Shown one piece after another: positions 28,026 through 36,236 of a stretch of DNA of 64,000 bases. Location of the stretch: NCBI RefSeq assembly GCF_042643165.1, contig NZ_JBHRSH010000001.1:124001-188000 (forward strand), given 5' to 3'. Each line of letters opens with the position of its first letter. The stretch's first letter is position 1. The notes under the pieces are model-generated. The model did no database searches and had not been told where the DNA came from. It saw nothing but the letters and a program-made list of their open reading frames with translations. The translations under genes were made by a program, and so were the position numbers. Source of the DNA: Hyphococcus aureus (GTDB taxonomy: Bacteria > Pseudomonadota > Alphaproteobacteria > Caulobacterales > Parvularculaceae).

Positions 28026-28868
28026 CTAAACATGTCCGAACTCTTTCCTCAGCTCGTCCTTGACCTGTTCCAGCCGCGTTCTGCTGATGTCATTCTCTGG
28101 CGAAAACAGCACCATCCGTTGACCGAGAACTCCCTCGATAGCGTATGACGTATGGTGAAAATCTATCCGCCCGATGCCTTCATATTTCACTGAATGAGAG
28201 GCTTCAAAGCTGTCTGTAATTTCGGTGCCCTGCCAATATTTATCGAAGGCCGGACATTGCGCACGCATTTCCGATATCAGCTTGTCGAAATAGGTTGGGT
28301 CTTTTGAACGGCTATAGTCCCAGCGCAATTTCGCAGTCAGCCGTTTCACCATCTTTTTGAATTCGTCTTCGTCTTCCTGATATCGCTCGGACAATAGCAG
28401 GACACGCAACATGTTGCGGTCATCTGCAGGCAGGGCGCCGTAATCGCGCAGAATGTGAGCATAAAGATTGTTCCATCCGATAACGGACCAGTTTTCATTG
28501 ATCGCAATCGCCGGCACGCCCACCGTATCAAGCGCCAGGCGAACACCCGGATTGAGGGTCTCATGCACATCAGGAGCTAGCGGCGGCGGTCGGCCTTGCG
28601 CCAAATGGAACAGAAACGCCCGCTCCTTCTCATCCAGCCTCAAAACAACGCTCAGATTGTCGAGCACTTCAGCCGAAGGTCGAATATCACGTCCCTGTTC
28701 GAACCATGTGTACCAAGTGAGACTGATGCCAGCGAGTGTCGCCACCTCCTCGCGCCGCAACCCAGGCGTGCGCCGCCGGCCCGTGGCGGTGATGCCGAAA
28801 TCCGCCGGATTGAGGCGGTTCCGGGCGTTCCTCAGGAAGCGGGCTAATTCTGAGCGATTCTGCTGCAT
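28026..28868 (-). CDS. XRE-family regulator with MmyB-like sensor domain
   Basis: 280 aa. An N-terminal helix-turn-helix (about 10-65, RTPGLRREEVATLAGISLTWYTWFEQGRDI) is followed by the MmyB-like domain (about 105-265, PAIAINENWSVIGWNN). Such proteins usually sense small hydrophobic or acyl ligands and are often found divergent from catabolic or oxidoreductase genes, as here from the BKACE operon. No Shine-Dalgarno is visible; an inverted repeat ends only 4 bp from the start codon, fitting autoregulation and perhaps a leaderless message. Confidence 0.88.
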   Translation of the reverse strand: MQQNRSELARFLRNARNRLNPADFGITATGRRRTPGLRREEVATLAGISLTWYTWFEQGRDIRPSAEVLDNLSVVLRLDEKERAFLFHLAQGRPPPLAPDVHETLNPGVRLALDTVGVPAIAINENWSVIGWNNLYAHILRDYGALPADDRNMLRVLLLSERYQEDEDEFKKMVKRLTAKLRWDYSRSKDPTYFDKLISEMRAQCPAFDKYWQGTEITDSFEASHSVKYEGIGRIDFHHTSYAIEGVLGQRMVLFSPENDISRTRLEQVKDELRKEFGHV

Positions 28869-28871
28869 AAT

Positions 28872-28889
28872 TTATCGTATTACCGATAA
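28872..28889. promoter_or_regulatory. Inverted repeat at the MmyB-regulator start
   Basis: TTATCG-N6-CGATAA is a perfect dyad that begins 4 bp upstream of the regulator start codon, in the 110-bp gap divergent to the BKACE operon. Likely an autoregulatory operator. Confidence 0.5.
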
Positions 28890-28904
28890 TAGTACTCCTC
28901 GACC

Positions 28905-28924
28905 ATATGAATTGAGATTCATAT
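28905..28924. promoter_or_regulatory. Second inverted repeat in the regulator/BKACE gap
   Basis: ATATGAAT-TGAG-ATTCATAT is a perfect 8-bp dyad about 55 bp before the BKACE start. It differs in sequence from the neighbouring dyad, so it is either a second factor's site or a promoter-overlapping element. Confidence 0.45.
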
Positions 28925-28978
28925 TGCGACCTAGGGCGAAGTCGCCGCCAAACTGAAGACCAAACCGAAGGAAAGACC

Positions 28979-29863
28979 ATGAGCGGAAAAGTCATTATCA
29001 CCTGCGCGCTGACGGGCTCGTCGCCGCTGCCGGACCACCCGAATTTTCCCGTAAAGCCCCTTGAGATCGCCGAGGCTGGCCTCGCCGCCGCGGAAGCGGG
29101 CGCATCGATCCTCCATATTCATGTGCGAAACCCGGAAACCGGCGGCATCTCGACAGAGCTTGAGCACTACCAGGAGGTCGCCTCACTCATACGCGAAAAA
29201 AACAACGAAGTGATTTTCAACATCACCACCGGCCCGGGCTGCACCTGGATGCAGAGCGATGAAGACCCGAAGATGCCGGCGCCGGCCGAAAAGGGAACAT
29301 TGATGTTCACCGCCGAAAAACGGCTTGAGCATATTCTCGATCTCAAACCCGACATGTGCACCCTCGACATTTGCACCATGCAGCTTTGGGGCGGCGTTGC
29401 GATCAATCTCGACCCGATGATCACACGCATGGGACACATGATTCAGGATGCTGGCGTGCTGCCGGAAATCGAATGTTTCGAAGCCGGTGATTTTGTTTTC
29501 GCTGACGACCTGATGGAGAAAGGCGCGATCCCGAAAAACGCACCTTTCTCCTTTGTGCTCGGCACGAAATATGGCCTTCCCGCAACAACCGAAGCGATGA
29601 TGTATTCGAAAAACCAGATTCCGCGCGGCGCGGTCTGGACCGGCTTTGGCGTCAGTCGCCACTCCTTCCCCATGGCCGCGCAGGCCGTGCTGCTGGGCGG
29701 CAATATGCGCGTCGGCTTCGAAGACACGATTTACCTGCGTCGCGGCCGTAAAGCGGACTCGAATGCAGACCTCGTTCATTGGGGCGTGGAATTGGTCGAG
29801 CGCCTCGGCCGCGATGTCGCCAGCGCCGGAGAAGCTCGAAAAATGATCGGCCTCGCCGAATAA
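28979..29863 (+). CDS. Beta-keto acid cleavage enzyme (BKACE, former DUF849)
   Basis: 294 aa. The family zinc/substrate motif is visible as ASILHIHVRNPETG (His-x-His near 44-46), with TGPG after strand 3, ECFEAGDF and a C-terminal GGNMRVGFEDTIYL carrying the conserved Arg/Glu. Characterised BKACEs condense a beta-keto acid with acetyl-CoA to give acetoacetate and a new CoA ester (Kce with 3-keto-5-aminohexanoate is the model). The real substrate here is open; the downstream SDR and cupins may make or clear the keto acid. First gene of a four-gene operon; AAGGA upstream. Confidence 0.9.
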   Translation: MSGKVIITCALTGSSPLPDHPNFPVKPLEIAEAGLAAAEAGASILHIHVRNPETGGISTELEHYQEVASLIREKNNEVIFNITTGPGCTWMQSDEDPKMPAPAEKGTLMFTAEKRLEHILDLKPDMCTLDICTMQLWGGVAINLDPMITRMGHMIQDAGVLPEIECFEAGDFVFADDLMEKGAIPKNAPFSFVLGTKYGLPATTEAMMYSKNQIPRGAVWTGFGVSRHSFPMAAQAVLLGGNMRVGFEDTIYLRRGRKADSNADLVHWGVELVERLGRDVASAGEARKMIGLAE

Positions 29864-29893
29864 ACAAAACGAAAAACAACAGGGAGTCAGAAA

Positions 29894-30772
29894 TTGACTG
29901 ATGTTAAGGGTAAGGTCGCCTTCATCACCGGCGGCGGATCGGGCGTAGGCCTCGGTCAGGCGGAAGTTTTCGGCAAGGCCGGCGCCAAGATCGCTATCGC
30001 AGACATTCGTGAAGACCACTTGAAAAGCGCGGTTGCCGCGCTCGCGGAAAAGGGCGTTGAAGCGATGCCCATTCATCTCGACATCACGGACCCGGAAGCC
30101 TATGGGCGCGCCGCCGATGAAGTTGAAGCAAAGCTTGGTCAGGTTCAGCTTCTCTTTAACACCGCAGGCGTATCGATCTTCGGTCCGCTGCAGCAAGCGA
30201 CGCTTGATGACTGGAAGTGGCAGCTTGATGTGAATCTCTGGGGCGTCATCAATGGCGTCCAGACTTTTCTGCCGCGCATGCTTGAACGCGGCGATGATTG
30301 TCACATCACCAATACAGCCTCCATGTCTGCTTTTGTCGCTCTGCCCGGCACGGGCATTTACTGCACGGCGAAAATGGCGATCCGGGGCTATTCAGAATGT
30401 CTGTCCATGGATCTGAAGGACACTAAAATCAAAGTCTCTATGCTATGCCCCGGCGCGGTCGACACCAATATTCACGAGGCGGTTCTGACCCGGCCAGCCC
30501 ATCTTCAAAAGACCGGCTATTACGGCGCCGATCCCAATGTGATGGCGCATCTCAAAAAGGTTATTGAAGTCGGGATGAAGCCGGCTCGCCTCGCCGAATA
30601 TGTGCTGAAAGGCGTTGAAAAGAACGATCTATATATCCTGCCCTATCCCGAGTTCCGCCAAACACTCGAAGACATTCACGCCCGCGTCATGGCGTCCCTT
30701 GCCAAACCCGAGGATGACCCGGAGTATGAAAAGCGTGTCGCTCATGGCGTGCCTGGCGGCGACAAGAAATAA
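29894..30772 (+). CDS. Short-chain dehydrogenase/reductase (SDR)
   Basis: 292 aa beginning with a TTG codon; AGGGAG 8 bases upstream supports it, and no in-frame ATG fits the Rossmann start. The cofactor motif is GGGSGVGLG (about 13-21), and the catalytic set is Ser in NTASMSAF plus Tyr-x3-Lys in YCTAKMA. It probably interconverts a hydroxy and a keto intermediate for the BKACE. 30 bp after the BKACE gene. Confidence 0.88.
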   Translation: MTDVKGKVAFITGGGSGVGLGQAEVFGKAGAKIAIADIREDHLKSAVAALAEKGVEAMPIHLDITDPEAYGRAADEVEAKLGQVQLLFNTAGVSIFGPLQQATLDDWKWQLDVNLWGVINGVQTFLPRMLERGDDCHITNTASMSAFVALPGTGIYCTAKMAIRGYSECLSMDLKDTKIKVSMLCPGAVDTNIHEAVLTRPAHLQKTGYYGADPNVMAHLKKVIEVGMKPARLAEYVLKGVEKNDLYILPYPEFRQTLEDIHARVMASLAKPEDDPEYEKRVAHGVPGGDKK

Positions 30773-30791
30773 GCAATAGAGGAGACGTCTC

Positions 30792-31340
30792 ATGTCCAGC
30801 GTAGCCGACACTTCAAAGACTGCCGCGGAGGCTGGCGAATATAAAATCGTCGACGTCCCTGAACCTTTCAGAGAACTCATCAAGCGATGCGGGGTTGAGG
30901 GCACTTATGTAGGCTCGTCTCTTGAGGAAAGTCCGTGGGTTCCTTTTGGAGAAAATGCGGCGATCCGCTATCTCGCTTTTGACGTGCGCAATAACTGGGT
31001 CGGCAATATTCTCTGGGTGAAAGCCCCGGGCGTTGTATCGACGCATAAACACCGCGGCCAAGTGTTGATGGTCTGCCTCGAAGGCTCGTTCCGCTATCTC
31101 GAATATGACTGGGTCGCAAAGCCTGGCGCGTTCATTCATGAAATGCCCGGCGAAGCCCACACACTTGTTACGGACGATCCAAACGGTGTGAAGCTGTTCG
31201 GGTGGATGCAGGGCGCCAATGAATTTTATGATGAGAACGGAACGCTGATCGACACCGTCGATGTGTGGTGGTTCCTCGATCATTATGAAAGCTATTGCGA
31301 AGAACATGGCATCCCCGTCAACAAGCAGCTTTACATTTAA
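30792..31340 (+). CDS. Cupin protein, 2,4'-dihydroxyacetophenone-dioxygenase-like
   Basis: 182 aa. A single cupin barrel with metal ligands His85-x-His87 (STHKHRGQ) and His123 (EAHTLVTD); the usual Glu is replaced by Gln90 in this subgroup's spacing. Related proteins are annotated as 2,4'-dihydroxyacetophenone dioxygenase or acetylacetone-cleaving dioxygenase, C-C cleaving non-haem iron enzymes. About two thirds identical by eye to the next gene, so a tandem duplication. Clear ribosome site GAGGAGA upstream. Confidence 0.82.
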   Translation: MSSVADTSKTAAEAGEYKIVDVPEPFRELIKRCGVEGTYVGSSLEESPWVPFGENAAIRYLAFDVRNNWVGNILWVKAPGVVSTHKHRGQVLMVCLEGSFRYLEYDWVAKPGAFIHEMPGEAHTLVTDDPNGVKLFGWMQGANEFYDENGTLIDTVDVWWFLDHYESYCEEHGIPVNKQLYI

Positions 31341-31358
31341 CCGGAAAGGAGCTGGATC

Positions 31359-31898
31359 ATGAGCAAACTCGGCGGCCTTTCGAAAACCGCAGAAAATTAC
31401 AAAATCATTGAGGTGCCCGAGAACCATAAGAAAGTTCTCGATCGACACCTCATCCCTGGCGGCTTTGTCGGTCATGAAGAAGTAGACAGCCCATGGGTTC
31501 CCTTTGGCGATAACGCCGCCATCCGGCACCTCGCCTTTGACGTTCGTCAGAACTGGTATGGCAATGTCCTGTGGATCAAATCGCCTGGCGTCATTGGCAC
31601 GCACAAACATCGCGGTCAGGTGCTGATGATGTGCCTAGAGGGCAGCGTGCGGTATCTTGAATATGACTGGGTTGCAAAACCGGGCGATTTTATTTCCGAA
31701 ACCCCGGGACAGGCGCACACGCTTGTTACAGACCACCCGCAAGGCGTGAAGCTTTTCGGCTGGATGCAGGGCGCCAATGAATTTTATGACGATACTGGCA
31801 AGTTCATCGAGACCCTCGATGTGTGGTGGTTTATCAACCACTACGAGACCTACTGCCGGGAAAATAAACTTCCCATCAACAAACAGCTTTATCGCTAA
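31359..31898 (+). CDS. Cupin protein, tandem paralogue of the preceding gene
   Basis: 179 aa with the same fold and ligands at His82-x-His84 and His120. The core (THKHRGQVLM, CLEGS, RYLEYDWVAKPG, GVKLFGWMQGANEFYD, NKQLY) is shared with its neighbour, while the first 35 residues diverge. The two could form a heteromer or act on different diketone substrates. AAGGAG upstream. Last gene of the BKACE operon, ended by a terminator hairpin. Confidence 0.82.
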   Translation: MSKLGGLSKTAENYKIIEVPENHKKVLDRHLIPGGFVGHEEVDSPWVPFGDNAAIRHLAFDVRQNWYGNVLWIKSPGVIGTHKHRGQVLMMCLEGSVRYLEYDWVAKPGDFISETPGQAHTLVTDHPQGVKLFGWMQGANEFYDDTGKFIETLDVWWFINHYETYCRENKLPINKQLYR

Positions 31899-31907
31899 AT
31901 CTTTTCA

Positions 31908-31938
31908 GAAACGCCGGCCACAAAAAAGCCGGCGTTTC
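31908..31938. terminator. Bidirectional hairpin terminator
   Basis: GAAACGCCGGC and GCCGGCGTTTC form a perfect 11-bp stem with a 9-base A-rich loop between the convergent cupin and NAD(P)-binding genes. It shares the core AACGCCGGC/GCCGGCGTT with the terminator at 26371. Confidence 0.8.
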
Positions 31939-31948
31939 AACTTCGATT

Positions 31949-32560
31949 TTAGTAGCCGACAGTGAACCGCTCACCCTGATGCTTCGGCGTTTCGGTCTCA
32001 TCTATCATCGCAACCGCAAAATCTTCATAGCTGATGCGGCTATTCCCTTCCGCGTCCTTCAACACTTCGTCCTTACCCAAACGGAATTTTCCGGTGCGTT
32101 CACCAGGACCGATGATGATGGAGGGGGACAGAAAGGTCCAGTCGGATGTCTCAGACGCTTTCAATTTGTTAAGCGCCTGACGCGCAGGCTCCGCCTCAAT
32201 CTTGATTTCTTCGGGAAAACCGGGCGTGTCAATCAACGCGGGACCGCCTGGCGCCGCATTGAGCGACGCCGCGCCGCCAACAATGAGTAGTCGCGGCGCA
32301 TCTGAAGCCCGGAAAGCAGCGAGCGCCTTGTCAAAATCAAGGCCGTTGAAACGCAAGGAATAGATCACGGCGTCATGGCCGTTGAGTAATTTCCCCGCAG
32401 TCTCGCCCAGAACATCGCCTTTTACGAATGTCAGTTTTTCATGCGACGGAAGATCGCCTTGTTTGCGCGCAATGGCCGTCACGTCGTGACCGCGCGATAG
32501 CGCTTCAGCGCACAGGCGCTGCCCAACATTTCCAGTGGCGCCCATAATTGCAATTTTCAT
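31949..32560 (-). CDS. NAD(P)H-binding NmrA/YwnB-like protein
   Basis: About 203 aa from the ATG at 32560, which has GGAGG 8 bases upstream and begins directly with the Rossmann strand (MKIAIMGATGNVGQRL). An extended SDR-like fold lacking the Tyr-x3-Lys pair. Relatives are atypical reductases or redox sensors. Convergent with the cupin operon. Confidence 0.8.
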   Translation of the reverse strand: MKIAIMGATGNVGQRLCAEALSRGHDVTAIARKQGDLPSHEKLTFVKGDVLGETAGKLLNGHDAVIYSLRFNGLDFDKALAAFRASDAPRLLIVGGAASLNAAPGGPALIDTPGFPEEIKIEAEPARQALNKLKASETSDWTFLSPSIIIGPGERTGKFRLGKDEVLKDAEGNSRISYEDFAVAMIDETETPKHQGERFTVGY

Positions 32561-32954
32561 ATTTGCCTCCTGACCCTTTCTTCCTTTTCTATCGTCTAAT
32601 ATATCGGCTTGCCGTAAACACACGCGACCTCATGAGAAGCCGTATTGGCGGCGAATGGCAGTCACCCATTCAGCGAATGAGCTGCACGCACGCCGCACCC
32701 TGTTCGCGTTCAGTGTCATTCCTATGCGGATTTTGATGGAAAGAGAGCCGCTTTGCAGCGCCCGGCGCCGGTAAAGAACTGGCAAAGCGCCATGGTTCAA
32801 CTATACTTTCCCGTCGGCGGCGCAGCCAGTCGCACAATGCCAAAGTCATGCGGGGGCGTGGACTTTCGGCCGCGTTGGTTGCCTCGCCGGCGCACATAAC
32901 AAGATGCTGCGCGATAAACGCGCGGACTGTAAAACACCCGGGAAGGGAAACAGG
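32561..32954. other. 394-bp divergent intergenic region without a gene
   Basis: It separates the NmrA-like gene from the MFS transporter. Short frames on both strands (up to 80 codons) lack motifs and ribosome sites. No clear dyad or riboswitch was found; promoters for both genes are presumably here. Confidence 0.5.
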
Positions 32955-34337
32955 ATGGATATCTCCGCAAGCGGCGCCGGCGCGCCAGAAGAGGCGTCAG
33001 CAAAGCCCGCCGCCGATCAGGCCGACTATCCGCCCCCAAAACAGGCTTGGTATTGCGTGGCGATTCTCGCTCTCGCGGTAATGGTGAACTTCCTCGATCG
33101 CGGCATTCTCAATCTCCTGATCGAGCCCATCAAAGCCGATCTCGGCCTTTCGGACACACAGATCAGCCTAATCGTCGGCGCCGCTTTCACGATTTTCTAC
33201 GCCATTTTCGGCTGGCCCGTCGCGGTGATGGTCGACCGCTTCAGCCGCAAACACATGATGGCGGCCGGCATCGCTATCTTCGGCCTGATGACGATGATGT
33301 CCGGGCTTGCTTCGAATTTCTGGCACTTGTTCCTGGCGCGCGTCGGAATTGGCGTTGGTGAAACCACCAGCGGCCCTTCGGCCTATTCTCTTTTGTCGGA
33401 TTACTTCCCGCCGGAAAAACTGCCGCGTGCGATTGCCGTTATGAATCTCGGTTTTGTCGCAGGCGTCGGCTTTTCGATGATCATCGGCGGCGTCATCATC
33501 AGTTTTGTCGGAACGAGCGGCGGCTATGACCTTCCGTTCGGACTGCACCTTCGTGGCTGGCAAGTTGTCCTGATCATGGTCGGTTTGCCGGGCCTAATCG
33601 TATCCGCCCTGATGCTGACGGTGAAAGAACCCATACGCCGCGGCGGCATTCAAAAAGAATCACGCCCCATCGGCGAAGTTTTCGCCTTCGTCGGGCATCA
33701 TTGGAAAGTCTATATTCCGCTGTTCGCCGGCCTGGCGCTGCGGTCGGTGCAGATGTTCGGCCTGCAAACCTGGGGCGCGCCGTTTTACGCACGCACTTAT
33801 GGATGGTCAGGCGTACAATACGCATATGTCGCCGGCGTCAGTCTTATGATCGCCATGCCGATTGGCCTTTTTGTCGGCAGCTGGCTTGCAGAACGCTGGT
33901 GGAAGAAAGGCATCTATGACGCCAATATCCGCATCACGGTTATTTCAACGGCTGTCGCCGTTCCGCTGGCGATCCTGCAGCCTATAATGCCGAGCCCTTG
34001 GCTCGCCGCTTTCATTGGCTTCTTTGCAGCTCTTTGGGGCGGCATGGCGGCGCCCGTCGAAAACGCCGCGCTGCAAAGCGTGACGCCGAACCATCTTCGC
34101 GGCCAGGTGACGTTCATGTTCCTCTTTATCATGAATGTCGTCGGCATGATGATGGGACCGCTGATTGTCTCGACATTTACGGACGTCATTTTCTCGGAAG
34201 AAAACATTCGGTACTCCCTCTTCCTGACGGCCTTGCTGATGGGCCCACCAGCCGTCTTCGTTTTCTGGGCGGGCATGAAGCCCTACGGCCGAGCCATGGC
34301 GGCGGGCGGCCCCTTACAACCGCCGCCCGCAAAGTAA
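32955..34337 (+). CDS. MFS transporter
   Basis: About 460 aa starting at the ATG at 32955, preceded by GAAGGGAAA; an upstream ATG at 32904 would add a charged 17-residue stretch with no ribosome site. Twelve predicted helices, the MFS loop DRFSRKHMMAAGI, and helix 1 NFLDRGILNLLIEPI, the same organic-acid MFS subgroup as the gene at 21787. It probably imports the substrate of the catabolic island. A thioesterase gene follows 12 bp downstream. Confidence 0.87.
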   Translation: MDISASGAGAPEEASAKPAADQADYPPPKQAWYCVAILALAVMVNFLDRGILNLLIEPIKADLGLSDTQISLIVGAAFTIFYAIFGWPVAVMVDRFSRKHMMAAGIAIFGLMTMMSGLASNFWHLFLARVGIGVGETTSGPSAYSLLSDYFPPEKLPRAIAVMNLGFVAGVGFSMIIGGVIISFVGTSGGYDLPFGLHLRGWQVVLIMVGLPGLIVSALMLTVKEPIRRGGIQKESRPIGEVFAFVGHHWKVYIPLFAGLALRSVQMFGLQTWGAPFYARTYGWSGVQYAYVAGVSLMIAMPIGLFVGSWLAERWWKKGIYDANIRITVISTAVAVPLAILQPIMPSPWLAAFIGFFAALWGGMAAPVENAALQSVTPNHLRGQVTFMFLFIMNVVGMMMGPLIVSTFTDVIFSEENIRYSLFLTALLMGPPAVFVFWAGMKPYGRAMAAGGPLQPPPAK

Positions 34338-34349
34338 CGGCAAAGGAAA

Positions 34350-34772
34350 ATGACGGCGTTCTTCACACGCGAACTGCGCATCGAATGGGGCTGGTGCGAT
34401 CCGGCGGGCATCGTCTTCGCGCCCCGTTTTATTGATATGCTGAGCGAGAATACGGTTCAGATGTTTGAGTTCGCGGGCCTCCCGAAAAAGCGGGACATGC
34501 GAAAAGAGATGAAGATCGCCGGCTATCCGCTTGTGGACCTTCAGGCGCGTTTCCTGTTTCCGGCGGCCTATGGCGACGATGTCATCGTTGAAAGCGATGC
34601 GCCGGACTTCGGCAAGTCGAGCTTCACCATCCGGCACCGCATCAAAAAGGGCGATACGCTTTGCGTTGAAGGAACGGAAAAACGGGTCTGGACGGTCTTC
34701 GACGTTGAGGCGCCCGGAGGCATCAAATCTGCGCCCGTTCCGGAAGACATCCGTAAACTGTTCGCAGCGTAA
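34350..34772 (+). CDS. Acyl-CoA thioesterase, 4-hydroxybenzoyl-CoA thioesterase/YbgC type
   Basis: 140 aa hot-dog fold. The N-terminal WGWCDPAGIVFAPRF matches the Pseudomonas-type 4HBT active site with its catalytic Asp17. Hydrolyses aryl- or acyl-CoA esters. In operon with the upstream MFS gene, which fits release of a CoA-bound aromatic or keto acid. AAAGGAAA just upstream. Confidence 0.85.
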   Translation: MTAFFTRELRIEWGWCDPAGIVFAPRFIDMLSENTVQMFEFAGLPKKRDMRKEMKIAGYPLVDLQARFLFPAAYGDDVIVESDAPDFGKSSFTIRHRIKKGDTLCVEGTEKRVWTVFDVEAPGGIKSAPVPEDIRKLFAA

Positions 34773-34787
34773 ACACGCGCCTGAGCT

Positions 34788-36236
34788 CTATTGCGTTTCG
34801 GGAAAACCACCCAGCGCACGGTAGAGACTAATGGCGCTGACAGCATCTTCCAGCCTTACAAGCACAAGCTCCTGTTTCGCGGCGTAGTCCGCCCGTTGAG
34901 CGTCAAGAACGGACAGATAGCTATCGACGCCATTTCGAAAACGTGCGTCCGCAAGCGTATAGGTTCGCTCAGACGCCGTCGAAAGTTTTTCGGTCGCCTC
35001 CAGCCGCTCGCCAATCGTGCGTCGGGTCGCTAAAGCATCGGCGACATCGCGAAAGGCCGATTGGACCGCTTTTTCATATTCGTTGACGGCGATATCGCGG
35101 TCGATCTTTGCGCCAGTGAGTTGTGCGCGATTGCGTCCCCCGGCGAAAATCGGAAGCGATACGGAAGGAGCAAAAGACCAGACACCTGTTCCAGCCGAAA
35201 AAAGATTGGCCAGTTCCGAGCTTGTTGTTCCAGCGCTCGCCGTCAGCAATATTCTCGGGAAAAATGCGGCCCGCGCGGCGCCAATATTGGCGTTTGCAGC
35301 GCGCAGCCGCCGCTCTGTCGCCAGCACATCAGGGCGCTGAAGCAAGATCTCAGAGGACACATCCTCAAAGGCGGCGTTCAGCGTGACGCTATCAAGCGAG
35401 GCGTCTAGATCAGGCAGTTCAGCCTGTCCGACAAGCAACCGCAGCGCATTTTCATCGCGCGCGATCTGCGCTTCAAGTCCTGCGGCGTCAGCGCGTGCGC
35501 GCTGCACCGATGTATCCGCACGCTGCACATCAAGATCGTTGCCAAGGCCATTGTCCACAAGCTCGCGCGTGAGATCATAAGAAGATTGCTGACTTTCCAC
35601 CGTCTCGCGCGCAATGTTCAAACGCTCCCGGTCGGCGAGCAATTGCAGATAGGCTCCAGCAACTTCGGCAACGAGGGATATTTCAGCAGAACGGCGCGCT
35701 TCTTCCGTCGCAAAATAGGTTTCAAGCGCCTGCCGGTTGAGACTTCTCACCCGCCCAAACAGATCCAGTTCATAAGCGCTGAGACTAACCTCCGCGGAAT
35801 ATTGTTCAATCGTAAGCGGTTCCGTCCTGCCGGCCCCGCCTGCCGCGCCCGCAGCGCCAATCGATGCGTTTTCACCGATGCGCTGGCGTAAATATCCCCC
35901 ATCTGCACTGATTGAAGGGAGACTATCCGCACGCTGGACGCGGTAAAGCGCTCGCGCGCGCTCTACATTCAACATCGCGATGCGCAGATCGCGGTTATTT
36001 TCAAGCGCCGTTTCAACAAGCGCCGTCAACGCCGGGTCAGCAATGAAGCTGCGCCAATCGGCAAGACGCATGGCGTCATCCGCGGTCTCGTCTACACCCG
36101 GAAATGTTTCCGCAACAGGCGCTTCGGGGCGGTTGTATTCAGGCGCCATGGTGAGCGAGGTGCAACCGCAACCGAGGACCGCCATCGCTGCAATAGAAAT
36201 GGTTTTCAGTTCTGATGGAAAAAACGACATGCTCAA
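34788..36236 (-). CDS. RND efflux outer-membrane lipoprotein (NodT/OprM family)
   Basis: 482 aa, a TolC-fold outer-membrane channel with a lipoprotein signal (AVLGCGC). Two OEP repeats are visible: MLNVERARALYRVQRADSLP with YELDLFGRVRSL, and RRLRAANANIGAARAAFFPRI with ARFRNGVDSYLSVLDAQR. It overlaps the permease stop by four bases. It ends 15 bp from the convergent thioesterase, with no visible terminator. Confidence 0.93.
   Translation of the reverse strand: MSMSFFPSELKTISIAAMAVLGCGCTSLTMAPEYNRPEAPVAETFPGVDETADDAMRLADWRSFIADPALTALVETALENNRDLRIAMLNVERARALYRVQRADSLPSISADGGYLRQRIGENASIGAAGAAGGAGRTEPLTIEQYSAEVSLSAYELDLFGRVRSLNRQALETYFATEEARRSAEISLVAEVAGAYLQLLADRERLNIARETVESQQSSYDLTRELVDNGLGNDLDVQRADTSVQRARADAAGLEAQIARDENALRLLVGQAELPDLDASLDSVTLNAAFEDVSSEILLQRPDVLATERRLRAANANIGAARAAFFPRILLTASAGTTSSELANLFSAGTGVWSFAPSVSLPIFAGGRNRAQLTGAKIDRDIAVNEYEKAVQSAFRDVADALATRRTIGERLEATEKLSTASERTYTLADARFRNGVDSYLSVLDAQRADYAAKQELVLVRLEDAVSAISLYRALGGFPETQ

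Noticed and set aside
29183..30304. 373-codon open frame antisense to BKACE and SDR genes
   Set aside because: It is the complement of two well-supported genes, has no ribosome site or family motif, and arises from codon bias in GC-rich DNA.
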